A stretch of 64,000 nt of DNA, from positions 4,439,825-4,503,824 of the forward strand of contig NC_020176.2 of the NCBI RefSeq assembly GCF_000224145.3, given 5' to 3'. How positions within the stretch are numbered: position 1 is the stretch's first letter; each line of letters begins with the position of its first letter. Made by a program: the position numbers and the translations under genes. Shown piece by piece: positions 11,325 through 22,700 of the stretch. Below the pieces are notes generated by a model. That model was given only the letters and a program-made list of their open reading frames with translations, did not search any database and had not been told where the DNA came from. The stretch comes from Ciona intestinalis. Lineage: Eukaryota > Chordata > Ascidiacea > Phlebobranchia > Cionidae.

Positions 11325-14300
11325 ATGTTTGTTTCTTGGGAAAGCATTGGAGGATATTTGCTCATATTTGGTGGATTGAATGTGGTTGTGTTAACCATTT
11401 TCATCATACTTGCAACTCATTATAAATTCTCCAAACCAAATGCCACCAATAGTAAAGAAAATGCTCCTGAAAAAGAAGTAAAGGAAAAAAATGAGATTTG
11501 TGAGAATGAGAAAAAGGAAGAAAAAGAAGCAAGTAAAAAAGGGGAAAAGAAAAGGGAAGAAAGAGAAGATAACGAAAATGAAGGAAGAGAAAAAAGAAGA
11601 GAGAGAAGCAGATGAAAAAGAAGAAGATTCTTCGAAGGGAGTTGAAAAAGAAGTTGCTTCACTTGCACGCTTATGTGGCTACTCTGCTGGCCACATGAAA
11701 GAGTTATCACAATGCGCTTTATTTTTCCAAAAGTTTAGTGAAGAACAAGATAAAATAACTTTTGGTCGAAACAGGGTAAATATTGTTTTTAGTTTTACTT
11801 TCAATACTTTGATTCTCAGTTTATTTGTAAGTTAAGAATGGATTTAGGAATCAGTAAGCTTCAACATCTGGTGAGGTCCATGGAGCAGAACCCTGGGAGT
11901 TGGCGTAATAGACCAACTTCCCAGATCCCATTGTTTGCCTCACTGTAGGACTTAACCACATAGAATAGAAGTTAAATATTACTTATAAATTCTTCTGAAA
12001 GATTGATTAAAAAATTGTTGAAAAGTACTGTGTAGTAAAATGGTATATATACTTTCAGCAGTTATATACCATTTCCTAGGGTTATATCATTTTGGGCTGT
12101 AAATATTCTTGTCCAATTTTACCCCCTACTATGTTTTCAGAACCAACAACAGAATGATATTTCCTCTCCAGATGCGGGGAATAATGTTGATCATCCAGAT
12201 ATTGACGAGGAGGAAGAAGTAAGTTTAAGTTTATTACAAACATTCTTTGTTTTTGTATGTTAGTGTTTTGTAGTATTTGACTCTAACTGTTTTTCGTAAC
12301 AACATTCGTCCAACCACCTCATAGTCATAAGCACCTTTTAGGGTTAGACCCACATTTGCGGAATTTATATACGTAAAATTGTATGCTGTTTCAACCCGTT
12401 ATTGTCACAACTAAAACATGGCTTATTGTTGTAATCCAACTTTTAAATTAACAGAGGCATAAAAAGGTCAGATGTTGTTAAAAACAGTTTAAAATATATA
12501 TAACGGGTATGGGGTTTATTAAACTAAGCTATGTAAAACAAAAACAGGAAATACAGATTTTGAATTTCCCAATTCATTGAAATGTTTCCTCCCCAGGTTG
12601 ATATATCGGATCTTGATGTTGATGACATCAGCATTGAGGAAGATAATGATGATTGTGACATCAGCGCTGAGGTAACAAATGTCATTATTACATTGAAATA
12701 TTAAACATTGGGTTCATCAATCCAGTAGTCATGGTCAACCGAAATGTAAACTGTTTTTTTTGTCTGAAATTGTTTATCTTATTTCACCCTCCTGTTAGCC
12801 ACTTGCATGCCGTTGTAACTGTCAAACCAAAATGTAAAACTTCTGCTTTGATTTGACCCTTTCCTCTTATTTTTCCAAAATATTTAGGTTTAAAAGTAGG
12901 AAATATATATATCTTAATATCTCTTAGTACAGTATTCCGAGTACTTGATTCTGAAATTATTATTTATAAAATTAAATATTTCAGGCGATGGCCGATATAG
13001 AAGCGGAGATGATGAACTCCAGCATTATAATGGCTCCAACTTCGGAAGAGGAAAACACTTCTAAAGGTTTGAAGTTTTATTCAATATGCCGCTAAACCAG
13101 TAACTAGTATAGGAGTTTAAGTGTTAAATAAAATAAAAACAGGGGTGTTTGTTGCAGCCAATCTTTTGTATCCCAGTCGCATAAAATAGTTTTTTAGTTA
13201 AATATCCGTACAATAAGGATTCAAACCTTAAGTTATTGAAAAATTAGGGAAAAGTTATTTTTTTATTCTGTTATTATGTTGTAATTTACAAAAGAATTTT
13301 TTTACAGAGAGTAACCTCGCACCAGAGAAAAATGTGGAAAAAGTTTCAAACATTTTGGAAAAAGAAGGTTTGTAGTAAAATGCTGCAGGACTGTTTAGTC
13401 AACTAAATTTATTTAGTAAAGTTGTTAAAACATATAATCTGGTCAGGGCTTACTCAGGGGTTTACGAGGTCTACTTTATAATAGGTGTCTATACAAACAA
13501 GCAGAGCCAAAGTATTTTGCATTCACCACATTAATCAATGAGGTTCCCTATGTTTGACAACTTTAGGTTAAACTATTATAGATTTTGACAATGTCACAGC
13601 ACAGATTTTTGCAAAAATTAAAAAAAACTTGACTCTTATTAGCCGCATGGTTTAGTACAAATGGTATTGGTCCGAGTATATTCATTTTTTAGCTAGACTT
13701 AGATGATTGTGGTGAGACTTAAGGTGGCTGTACATAGTACTTCGCTTGCGAAGTCGTATGCAATTTCGCTCGTAAGCAATTCGCTTGCGAAGTCATATGC
13801 AAACCCATTACCGGTTTCGCATGCGGCAGCAAAATCCGGAAAAAAAACGACAAAACGGACAAATTCCGGATACTGTGTACAGCCACCTTTAGATGTATTG
13901 TGGACTTTGTGGTAGGTGAACGTAAAAGGCAACCAAAAAGTTTAAAAACCACCTTTGGCTGCTTGTCTATATTGTTTAGTACAAATTGTAACAGTGCAAG
14001 AAGTTGTGAATAATGCCGTGTTGGATGCTCTCACTGAGGTTGGGATCGAGGGATTATGTGAAGCCGATGAAACAGAGGATATCGAGGTTGTAGAAATGGT
14101 GGAGAATGTAGAAGAGGAAGAAGATGGGGAATCTTCAGCTGCAGGAGATGTGCTGGGTTTACAAAGAAAAGAAAAAGGCAAGGATGTAGAAAGCAAAGGG
14201 AAGAGCAAAAGTATGCAAAGTTAGTAATGAGTAAAGTGAGCAAGGTTAATCATTATGTTTAGCAGAATGAGTGAGTTTTTTAGAAAGTAACTTACTAGCA

Positions 14301-15711
14301 TGTTATATGAGTTAAAATGCATTTTTAATGTAAACTGTTTATTTACATTTTCGTGTATCAGTATTTATGCCACATTGACTACAATTGGTTAAACGAAAAG
14401 TAATAATTTAATAAAAAGTCAAAGTAGTAATAACCCCTCACAGTGTATGATGATTCATACATCAAGCTTACATGTTTAGCAGATGCCGGACAAAAAGTGG
14501 AGGAGATGGTTAAGTTATATGTGGATAGATTGGTAGAAAGAGCAGAGGTTGAGGCAAGAACACAGATGACGAGAGGTTAGTTGATTTAAGTTGGTAGCAA
14601 GTTTAGTTTATAGAAATATCTAATATTTTGCTTATCTGTGTGGTAGTAGTTTACTTGCTGTCTCGTCTCGTTAACTTTCTGGCGCTTTATTTATGCTGCC
14701 CACGCCGAGTAATTAACGCTTGTGTTGTGCGCACAGTCACCAGTTAGTTTAGTTGGTACTGCAGTATAGTGACGTTGTACAGCGTTTACTTTAGGTTTAT
14801 TATGATGTATTATATTGTTATTATATGTTCATAGATATCCATCGTTTTAGTTTGTTAAAGCCAAATATAATAAGTTACTTTATCACAATCTGCTAAATTA
14901 GTTTTGACTTATTTTATTTTTTTGTAGTTCATAGATTTAAATGAAATAATGTGACTTATTTAACTCTGCATGGCGGGGTAATATCTCCAACCGGTGAACT
15001 CTGGGCTAAAACCAGCGACAATCACCCTTACGCCACAGCGCCAGATTTTGATACAAATATCTGCTCATCTAGTTTAGTGTGAACACAAAGTGTTAATACT
15101 TAATAGATAATATGCCAACAATGTTAAAAACTTGGTGAACAAAGTTCATTTCTAATGTTAGTAGAAAAGTTCACACAATGTTAAAAACTTAACACAATAG
15201 TTTTTAATCCCCCCCAGATAAGCGAGAGAGCATTTCCACCCACCCTTCTCCTTTCAATAATTTACACGAAGCAGCTTCAGCTCTTAGCTCAGATGAAGTG
15301 AATGAAGAAAGAAGGTATTTATGTTGTTTCTATTGGAACAAATGTTGTTTCTACTGGAAAAAAAATGTTTTTATGGCAACACATGTTGTTTCTAGTAGTA
15401 ACGTCTGTCATTTGCTGCTAAATTCTTATTCTTCGTTGTTTTTATTGATTCAAAGATTAATAACATGTTGTTTGTGACAGTATATAAAATATTCAATATC
15501 TTTTCCTAATAAAAAAAGTATCGGGATATTAACCTTTATCATAAAATACACTTTATGGTTAATATTTCTCAAAAATATTTTTACCAAACATTGCAGAGTA
15601 CAAGAAGAACAGTTGAGCAACATACTAGAAGTGATGCAACAAAATCCTGACATGTTCGGACGAATGTCAGAAGATGAAATAAACAAACAAGTTAATCTAT
15701 ATTGCATCTAA
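11325..15711 (+). CDS. Unrecognised acidic, membrane-anchored protein
   Basis: Nine exons fit: 11325-11775, 12141-12218, 12597-12671, 12985-13066, 13308-13367, 13980-14210, 14480-14575, 15218-15314, 15597-15711. Exons 2-9 join in one frame. Exon 1 starts MFVSWESIGGYLLIFGG and carries a hydrophobic segment (about residues 8-31), then a Lys/Glu-rich tract. Its length is 451, one base more than a multiple of three, and the frame changes inside the purine-rich tract (about 11490-11615), after which SLARLCGYSAGHMKELSQC continues correctly. This is either a sequencing indel, an allele, or an unseen tiny intron. The middle is very acidic (VDISDLDVDDISIEEDNDD; a GLU-rich stretch in exon 6), and the C-terminus is EVMQQNPDMFGRMSEDEIN. 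I do not recognise the family. A start at 11491 would give a shorter protein without the membrane segment. Confidence 0.55.
13486..13610. repeat. Dispersed intron repeat, copy A
   Basis: About 110 bases containing ACAAACAAGCAGAGCCAAAG, CACCACATTAATCAATGAGG and TTCCCTATGTTTGACAACT match 28697-28815 in LIS1 intron 3 almost base for base. Confidence 0.8.
13721..13891. mobile_element. Palindromic 170-bp MITE (second family)
   Basis: TTAAGGTGGCTGTACATAGTA at the left is the inverted copy of TACTGTGTACAGCCACCTTTA at the right. The interior has repeated ATTCGCTTGCGAAGTC palindromes. It lies inside an intron of the acidic-protein gene. A partial relative begins at about 5647 (AAGGTGGCTGTACACAGTA). 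Confidence 0.8.
14270..14480. repeat. Dispersed repeat, copy B
   Basis: Matches 9030-9290 in block order. Its right end (GATGATTCATACATCAAGC) lies immediately before the acceptor of exon 7 of the acidic-protein gene at 14480, so the element forms the 3' part of that intron. Confidence 0.6.
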
Positions 15712-16752
15712 CGTGAGCATCCAACTTTGGTTTTAGCATTTTACAGCATTCTGAAAGTCTCTGTGCACTTGTTTATCAACAGACATGTTTCAGTATAGAA
15801 TCCAGGAGGTAAATAAGAATAACAATTATAAATGATGTTGAAAGTGACCCCCGTTAGCATTAATACAGGCTTGGACCCTTCTTATTTTGTTTCTAAACAC
15901 CTCAATTAGCTGCTCCCTTCGCATAGCCTAAATGAATGCTGTTATGAAATTCTTAGAACAGTGCTCAGTGACTTTTCGAACACCGTGTATATATATATAT
16001 ATATGACTGTAATAGCTCTAGATGTTAGCTTACTGTATCAGGATAATGCACACGCCCTATTACTTTATGCCAGTTACCTTAACTTATGTATTGCCACAAT
16101 ATGCATATAACTCTATGGTGAAAATAATGTTTCATACTAGCAGTAATACCTGCCACATAGTTGGTTCTTATTTCATATATTAGCACCTACAGCCTAGAAC
16201 TGCTTGCCATGTTTAAGTTGCCATTCATATAACGATACTATGTGTTAAACCACTGCTGCTACACAAGTTACAAAATCTATTTTTATACTTTTCGTTCATT
16301 TTTGTTATTTTGCTTTTGTATTTCTGTAGTGTTTGTTAAATAAAAAAGTAGGTGTTGTTAAACTGGCTCAGGGATATTGGGTTTAAATAAGGTGATATCA
16401 GTTAAGTAGAAGTAATATGGACACCAGAAGGTAAGGAGTTCAAGTCCAAAGCATGGTAGTAATTGAGACTGCAGTTCTGGAGCAGCATTGAAAGTAAAGG
16501 GTAGAACACTTGTCTCTAATAGAAAGAGATGGCAGCTTTACAGGTACTCCTAGTACAGTAAGCATCAGAAACATCATATTACTAAATTTTTAGTAGAATT
16601 GAAATTGAGTAAAAAAGATTGCACTTCTGTTTCAAACGTTTCTTTTATTTACATTCAAATTTTACATGTTGGCAGTTTCTACATTTCACAAAGTTTTATT
16701 TTTTCCTTCCCCCTCTCCCCTTTCCTTTTATTTTTTCTTCTGCCTCTCTCCT
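15712..16752. other. Convergent spacer with microsatellite
   Basis: Lies between the 3' ends of the acidic-protein gene (+) and SF3A1 (-). It holds a (TA)n tract at about 15987-16003, an AATAAA on the + strand at about 16340 and the C/T-rich minisatellite at 16690-16785. No exon is supported. Confidence 0.5.
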
Positions 16753-16785
16753 TTATTTTTTCCTTCCGCCTCTCTCCTTTACTTG
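16690..16785 (-). repeat. Purine minisatellite at the SF3A1 stop codon
   Basis: Read on the minus strand, a unit close to AAGGAGAGAGGCGGAAGGAA followed by AAAATA occurs about three times. The first unit encodes the last residues and stop of SF3A1. Each unit carries AATAAA (plus-strand TTTATT at 16752-16757, 16727-16732 and 16695-16700). Confidence 0.8.
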
Positions 16786-19700
16786 CAGTCCAACAGTAGA
16801 ACCCGATGTCATGTTGTAAAACGCCAAAGAATTTGAATCTTTTATGAACAGACCCTGTGTAAATGACATATTCGGTTAATGGTTTAAAGATTGCCGTAAT
16901 GTTTGAGTATATTAAACAATAACTGGGGCAAAGATTGGTGTTGTGGGTGAGGTCCTGCAGTGTGACACCTAATGGGACCTGGGATTTAGGCCAGAACTGG
17001 TCCATTACCCCAACATTGTATATACACATTCGATTCTACAGTGAGGCACGCCATGAGATCTGGGATTTACACACTGGTCCATTACCCCCAATGGGCCCCA
17101 TTAGTGTTACTGTTAACCTATTTATCCTCGTGTGGCGGAGCAACGACAGTCGTTATAACACAGATGTCTCGTTACATACACCTCTTGTGTTATAACTACC
17201 TAATGATCTGTGTTATGTACATATGAGTAAAGTTTGAATGCAAAGAATACTCACATCCAGTTGCAACTTTTGTTTGCCAGCGGGCATTCCTGTTGATTCG
17301 TGAATCTTTGCTTTGATAACCGATACCTGGAAAACAATGTATGTATAATAATGTGTACGACTGTACAGCATGTCTACTCTGCATTAGAGAGACTTTAGAA
17401 AGAAATGAAAAGTTTGTCATTTTTAAACCAGGGCTTTTACAGGGGGTGGCTAAGAGTTAATTATACACAAAGTATAGAATATATAATACTGTTTAACTTT
17501 AAAGGGGTCACAGGCTAGAAAGTTGGGAAGCTTTCACATTGTATATATACTGCGTGCCCACTGCTGTGGTCTTTGTGGCTAAATAGATAAGTTAAAGTTA
17601 AATATATATTGTATAGCATAGCTACAGTGTATAGCTTGGTGGTAAAATAGTTAAGTTTAATTCACCTCATCAGTAAGTGGGAGTGTAAAAGTAAGAGTTT
17701 GTCCGACCAAATTCCATTCGTTCTTATCTGGTGCGTTTGGACAATTCACATGGAATGTTACAGGACCACTGATAGAAAGTTGAGTTAAATAACATATTTA
17801 AAGCTATTCAGACAATTCATTATATTGCGAACCAACATTTGATGTCCCATTATTGTCTCCTATATAAGAAAAACATATTCCTGGTAGCCACGAGCAGATT
17901 CAATCATGGGGGTCTGAATTCCCTTCCTTTTTGGGAAAAAATTAGGCATGACATAATGTCGTACTTCTGTTTTTACACATCTTGTTCAAAAATTAAAAAA
18001 AAAAAAACTAGACCCTTCTTTTGGAAGTTTCTGGATACTACCCTGTCAACAGCTACATGATGTATATGCTATCACTGTTGTAAGTCTTACTTGCTCATCT
18101 GTAAGAAGGTTTGTGCTGGCATGAGATCGGCTTCTGTGCGAGCTTTCTTCGCTTGAGGTGGACCGTCCATCATCTGTGACTGAAGTGGGTGGATTTGCTG
18201 CGAAGTTAATGAGTTGGTTACTTATAAGTATGGAAGGGGTCTTATGGCGTTGTTTGTGTTCGTAAAGACCAAGGTTTCGTTTGTCATGTGAAGAGGCAAT
18301 ATCAAGGATCCCGGTTAAGTATTTTGCTCAAAGACACATAAGACTGGAATGGTAGTTGCATCAAGTCGCGAACCCGTATTCACTGGGTTATAAACAGGCT
18401 CACAGGCACGTTAACCACTCCAGCACGGCAGTGTTTTTTAATTGTCGTAAAACTATGTTTTGGTGTATAATAAGATATCCACGTTATAACTAGACAGTGA
18501 GCATGAGGTGTATGAATACACTATGTGTGCCTGGTGTATAAGAAGACATCCATGTTATAACTCGACAGTGAACATGAGGTGTATGAATACACCATGTGTG
18601 TCTGGTGTATAAGAAGACACCCATGTTAAACTAGACAGTGAGCATGAGGTGTATTAATACACCATGTGTGTCTGGTGTATAAGAAGACACCCATGTTGTA
18701 CCTTCACAGTAAGCATGTAATGTATATCTAGTTTAAACATCTCACCTGCATTTGTTGCATTGGTTGAATCTGTTGTATCAACTGTGGTTGCCCCATGGTG
18801 TGTGACATCATCATTTGCGGGCGTTGTACGGCAACTATAACACGAATATATAAATTAAGTTGTAGATAGCAGTAAGCTTGGAGTTATTTAACTGTGTTTT
18901 TAATAACTTGTTACTTTTTGCAGCTCAAACAATCGTAATGATTTAATAATTCAATAAAATGAAAAAATGACCAAAGAGACATTTATTTTGGGGAAAATTA
19001 TTTTAAAATGTCTATGTTTATATTATATGATGTCTATGCTTATATTACAAGATGTCTATGTTTATATTATATGATGTCTATGCTTACTTAGTTGTGGTTG
19101 AGGTTGGCGTACGACACGCATAGGTTGTTGGACCACCAGCACAGGTGGGTTAGGTCGTTGCACGGGGATGACAGTCGGCCGCATGACTACTTGTGTGAGA
19201 ACCTGCTGTGTATAAGGTTGTTACAACTTGTTTAATTACTAACACTAGTTTATTTTTGTACAAAATTTGTGCAAAATTATTTCATTTTTTAATTTATGTC
19301 TGGGGTCACTATTTTTAAAATACATCTATAGTCATTCTGTGTGTTTGAGTTGTTTGTTTAATTAACACTACTACACTAGTTCAGTATTGTAGTATGGTAC
19401 ATAAATCGTACAAAATTGTCATGTTTTTCAAATTAAAGGCGAAAATTAGGGTCATATGCTAAAATACAGGTAGTCATAACATCTGGTATTAACCCTGTTT
19501 CAAAAGCTTGGATGACATGGCACTTATGCACCTCTAACGCTACAGTCTTACACCTATGGTTTTATAAAGTTATTTGACTATTTGCTTTTATTTTACTTTT
19601 GTTTCGACTAATTGCTTTTATTCTACTTTGTCTAAACTGATTTTAGGCTATAGAGTATTTCCATGCAGCTTGCAAGCATTATTCTCGTAGACCCATACAT

Positions 19701-22700
19701 GGTGTTACAATGGGTCTTGGTATAAAAGTTGATAAACCAAGTTGATCTGTTATATTGTACTCACCTGTGGTTGTCGGTTGACCTGTATTTGTACATTGGG
19801 TGTTTGAACTGGTGTTGGTGTTGGTTCAGTAGAAACAGAAGATTTACCATCGCCGCCCTGTTGTTTAGATACAATGGTTATAGAGGGATATACAATCTCC
19901 ATGTTACTTTTGCATATAAATATGATTGACGGTCTCTATGCTCCATTATAACTAGACGTGATATACGAATACAAGAAAAGTTAGAACCAAGACTTGTGTT
20001 GTATAGAAAGACTCATTACAATCAAGAGTTTTATCATTGGTATCATGTTTGAAATTATCCCTTTTAAAACACTAAACCACATAGTTGATTACTCTACTAA
20101 TGAACCTCCCAATGCCTGGATCTTTCCAACTTGTTCCTGGCCGCTACAAATATTTTATGTCCAAGAAAGCTTTTCAAATGCATGAGTATCAGGACCATGA
20201 TGAAAGGTGACATTCATGCCAATAAAGGGATTAATATATTTCATGTCCTATTCTCCACAAACCCCCTGCTTAAAACCATTCTGTTAAAATACATTACCTT
20301 TGGCCCAATCTTCTCCAAGGTTGAATCTTCCAGCAATCCATGCGTCATCTTTACATGGTGTTGGACCTCTTCACTTGTTACTCCTGATTGAGCTTGTCGT
20401 TGCGTCTTCTCCATCGAACCGGAATGACCATCCCATGTCACCTGAAGAAAACAATTCAAATGATTGTACGTTCTCTCTAAAACACTTTTGTATTAATAGC
20501 AAACTAATATATTGTTTATATTTACCTTCTGTGCCATTTTACCGCTTATATTACATTTTACACTTGCCATACTACAAACAGTTGTATAAACACTGGCATA
20601 TAATATTTGGTATATTTTCAGTGGGATATACTTTCATTGTAACTTCCTATGTTTACACCACAAGTTATAATATACACCATATAAAACATATATCAACAAC
20701 ATCACAACTTGCATTTATACTTGCTTTAGTTACTACAGAATACAGATAATAGCGGTTGATAGACACTGGAAAATAATGATAGTTGCATTTCAGTGAGATA
20801 TATTCGCACATCACATGTCATATATACACCATAGAAAACATATACCAACCTTATCATCAGCAGCAATTTCTTCCTCACCAACTTTCTGTCCAATCCCGGT
20901 CTCTTCCACTCCAAAGATATCCGTTCTCCTCTCAGCGAGTCCTCTCAACGAAGCCTCAATGTCTCCTCCTGTGGAAATTCAACCATTCCGTCATTAATAA
21001 AATATTTCGGTCATTAATAACATGGGATCATATTCTGCAGTTTGCCCAACTGTGTATTGGAATATATTTATTTCTACATTTCTGTGTCAACTAGTTCTGT
21101 GAACCGGATTGAAATCCTGGCATTAACCCCATGTTCCCCTGTAGGACCTCACCCATATATGGGTGCAACAGCCGCACTATTAAGTTTTCCATTCTTTTCC
21201 ACCCTTTTTATCCATAGCTTGTTTTAACGACTGTCATTTTGCTGTTGATCCCGAAAACTCAGTGATTTAAACAACATGATCTTCGCTTTTGTTGTTTTAG
21301 AGATAAAAAAATGTTGTTATATGTTATACCAACCTACCTGGAGCAAACACTTCTTCTTCTTGCTGCTTCTCAGCAATCTGCTTCTTCTTCAATTCCTTCC
21401 AGTTAGGATCTAGAAGTCCGTACCTCATATGCTCCTGGAACTTATCAGCGGGAACCCTTTCACCAGTGATGGGTGACACCATGAAGTTGCTGCCCCATTT
21501 CTATACAACATATTGTTACGTATGTGGATTGTGAATGTATAACACCTGTATGGTTGGGAATATGTGTGGTTCATGTTATGTTGCTAGCACTTCTATGCAA
21601 CTTATTTATAATCAAGCTGGAAACTTTAGAACTCTTCAAATTACAGAACATTTTCTTTTCTCTAATGACAAACTTAAAATACATAAGAGCGCAAAGTCAT
21701 GAGAGCCATTTCGCTCTTTTTGATGCTAACAGCTACAGTAACTTACGCATATATTGATATATATCCACACACTGACACACCTTTCTTGAATCCAATGTTT
21801 CCTTATTCTTCGGGTTGTAGTTGGACCTGATAATAACATCATCGCGAGACATGGGGGCTTTAATAGGGGGTGCGGGTTGAACAGGGGGTCGCCGTGGTAT
21901 GGGGGCCGGCTCGGGTTCGGTTTCTTCCTCGGAACTCTGAATATGCAACATGTTGTTGGTAGGGGTAAGGTGGGACATGCTTTTGTTATTTTCTCGTCCC
22001 ATTTGGTGGTAAACAAAGCTTATTTACGGAATTATATATACAGTAGCCCTATAGTGCTAAAAAGGCGTTGTTGATTGTTAAAAACAAGTCATGGGACATT
22101 ACGTGCTAAAGTCATGGGACATTACGTGCTAAAGGTTGCACATTTTACACCAATTGCTTTATTTCAGTGGCCACAGATGACGCATTCAAATAAGTCTGTT
22201 TAGAATATATATGAAAAATCCCAATAAATGTGGTAGTTGGCTACTGCTGACGACTTACTTCTTCCATATCCATATCCACCAGTTGTGGTTGCTCCTCCTG
22301 TGTCTCCTCCTCACTCCCACTCTCCTCTTTATCCTCTTTTCCTCCTAATGGTAAACCATTGAGACCCAACAAGTGACCTTAATACTCAATGTACCAATGC
22401 TGCTAGACTAGTACTCAACCAAAAATACAATTCCGAAATGACATAAGTGAGCAAAGTCATATGCATTAGGGTAATGAGCCAAATCTGGCCTAAATCCGAG
22501 GTCCTCTAGGACTTCACCAATAAAAAATCAAAACTCATATGCATTGGAATATAAAAAAAGACAACAATTTCTTGTTGTAGGCTCTTAAAACTAATACACT
22601 CCAAAGCTAACTTACCAGTTTCTTCTGGTTCCTGCTCCCCGTACTTTTCTATGCGTTCCTGTTGTAACAACCGTGTGCCAAGCTCTTCAACCGATACTGG

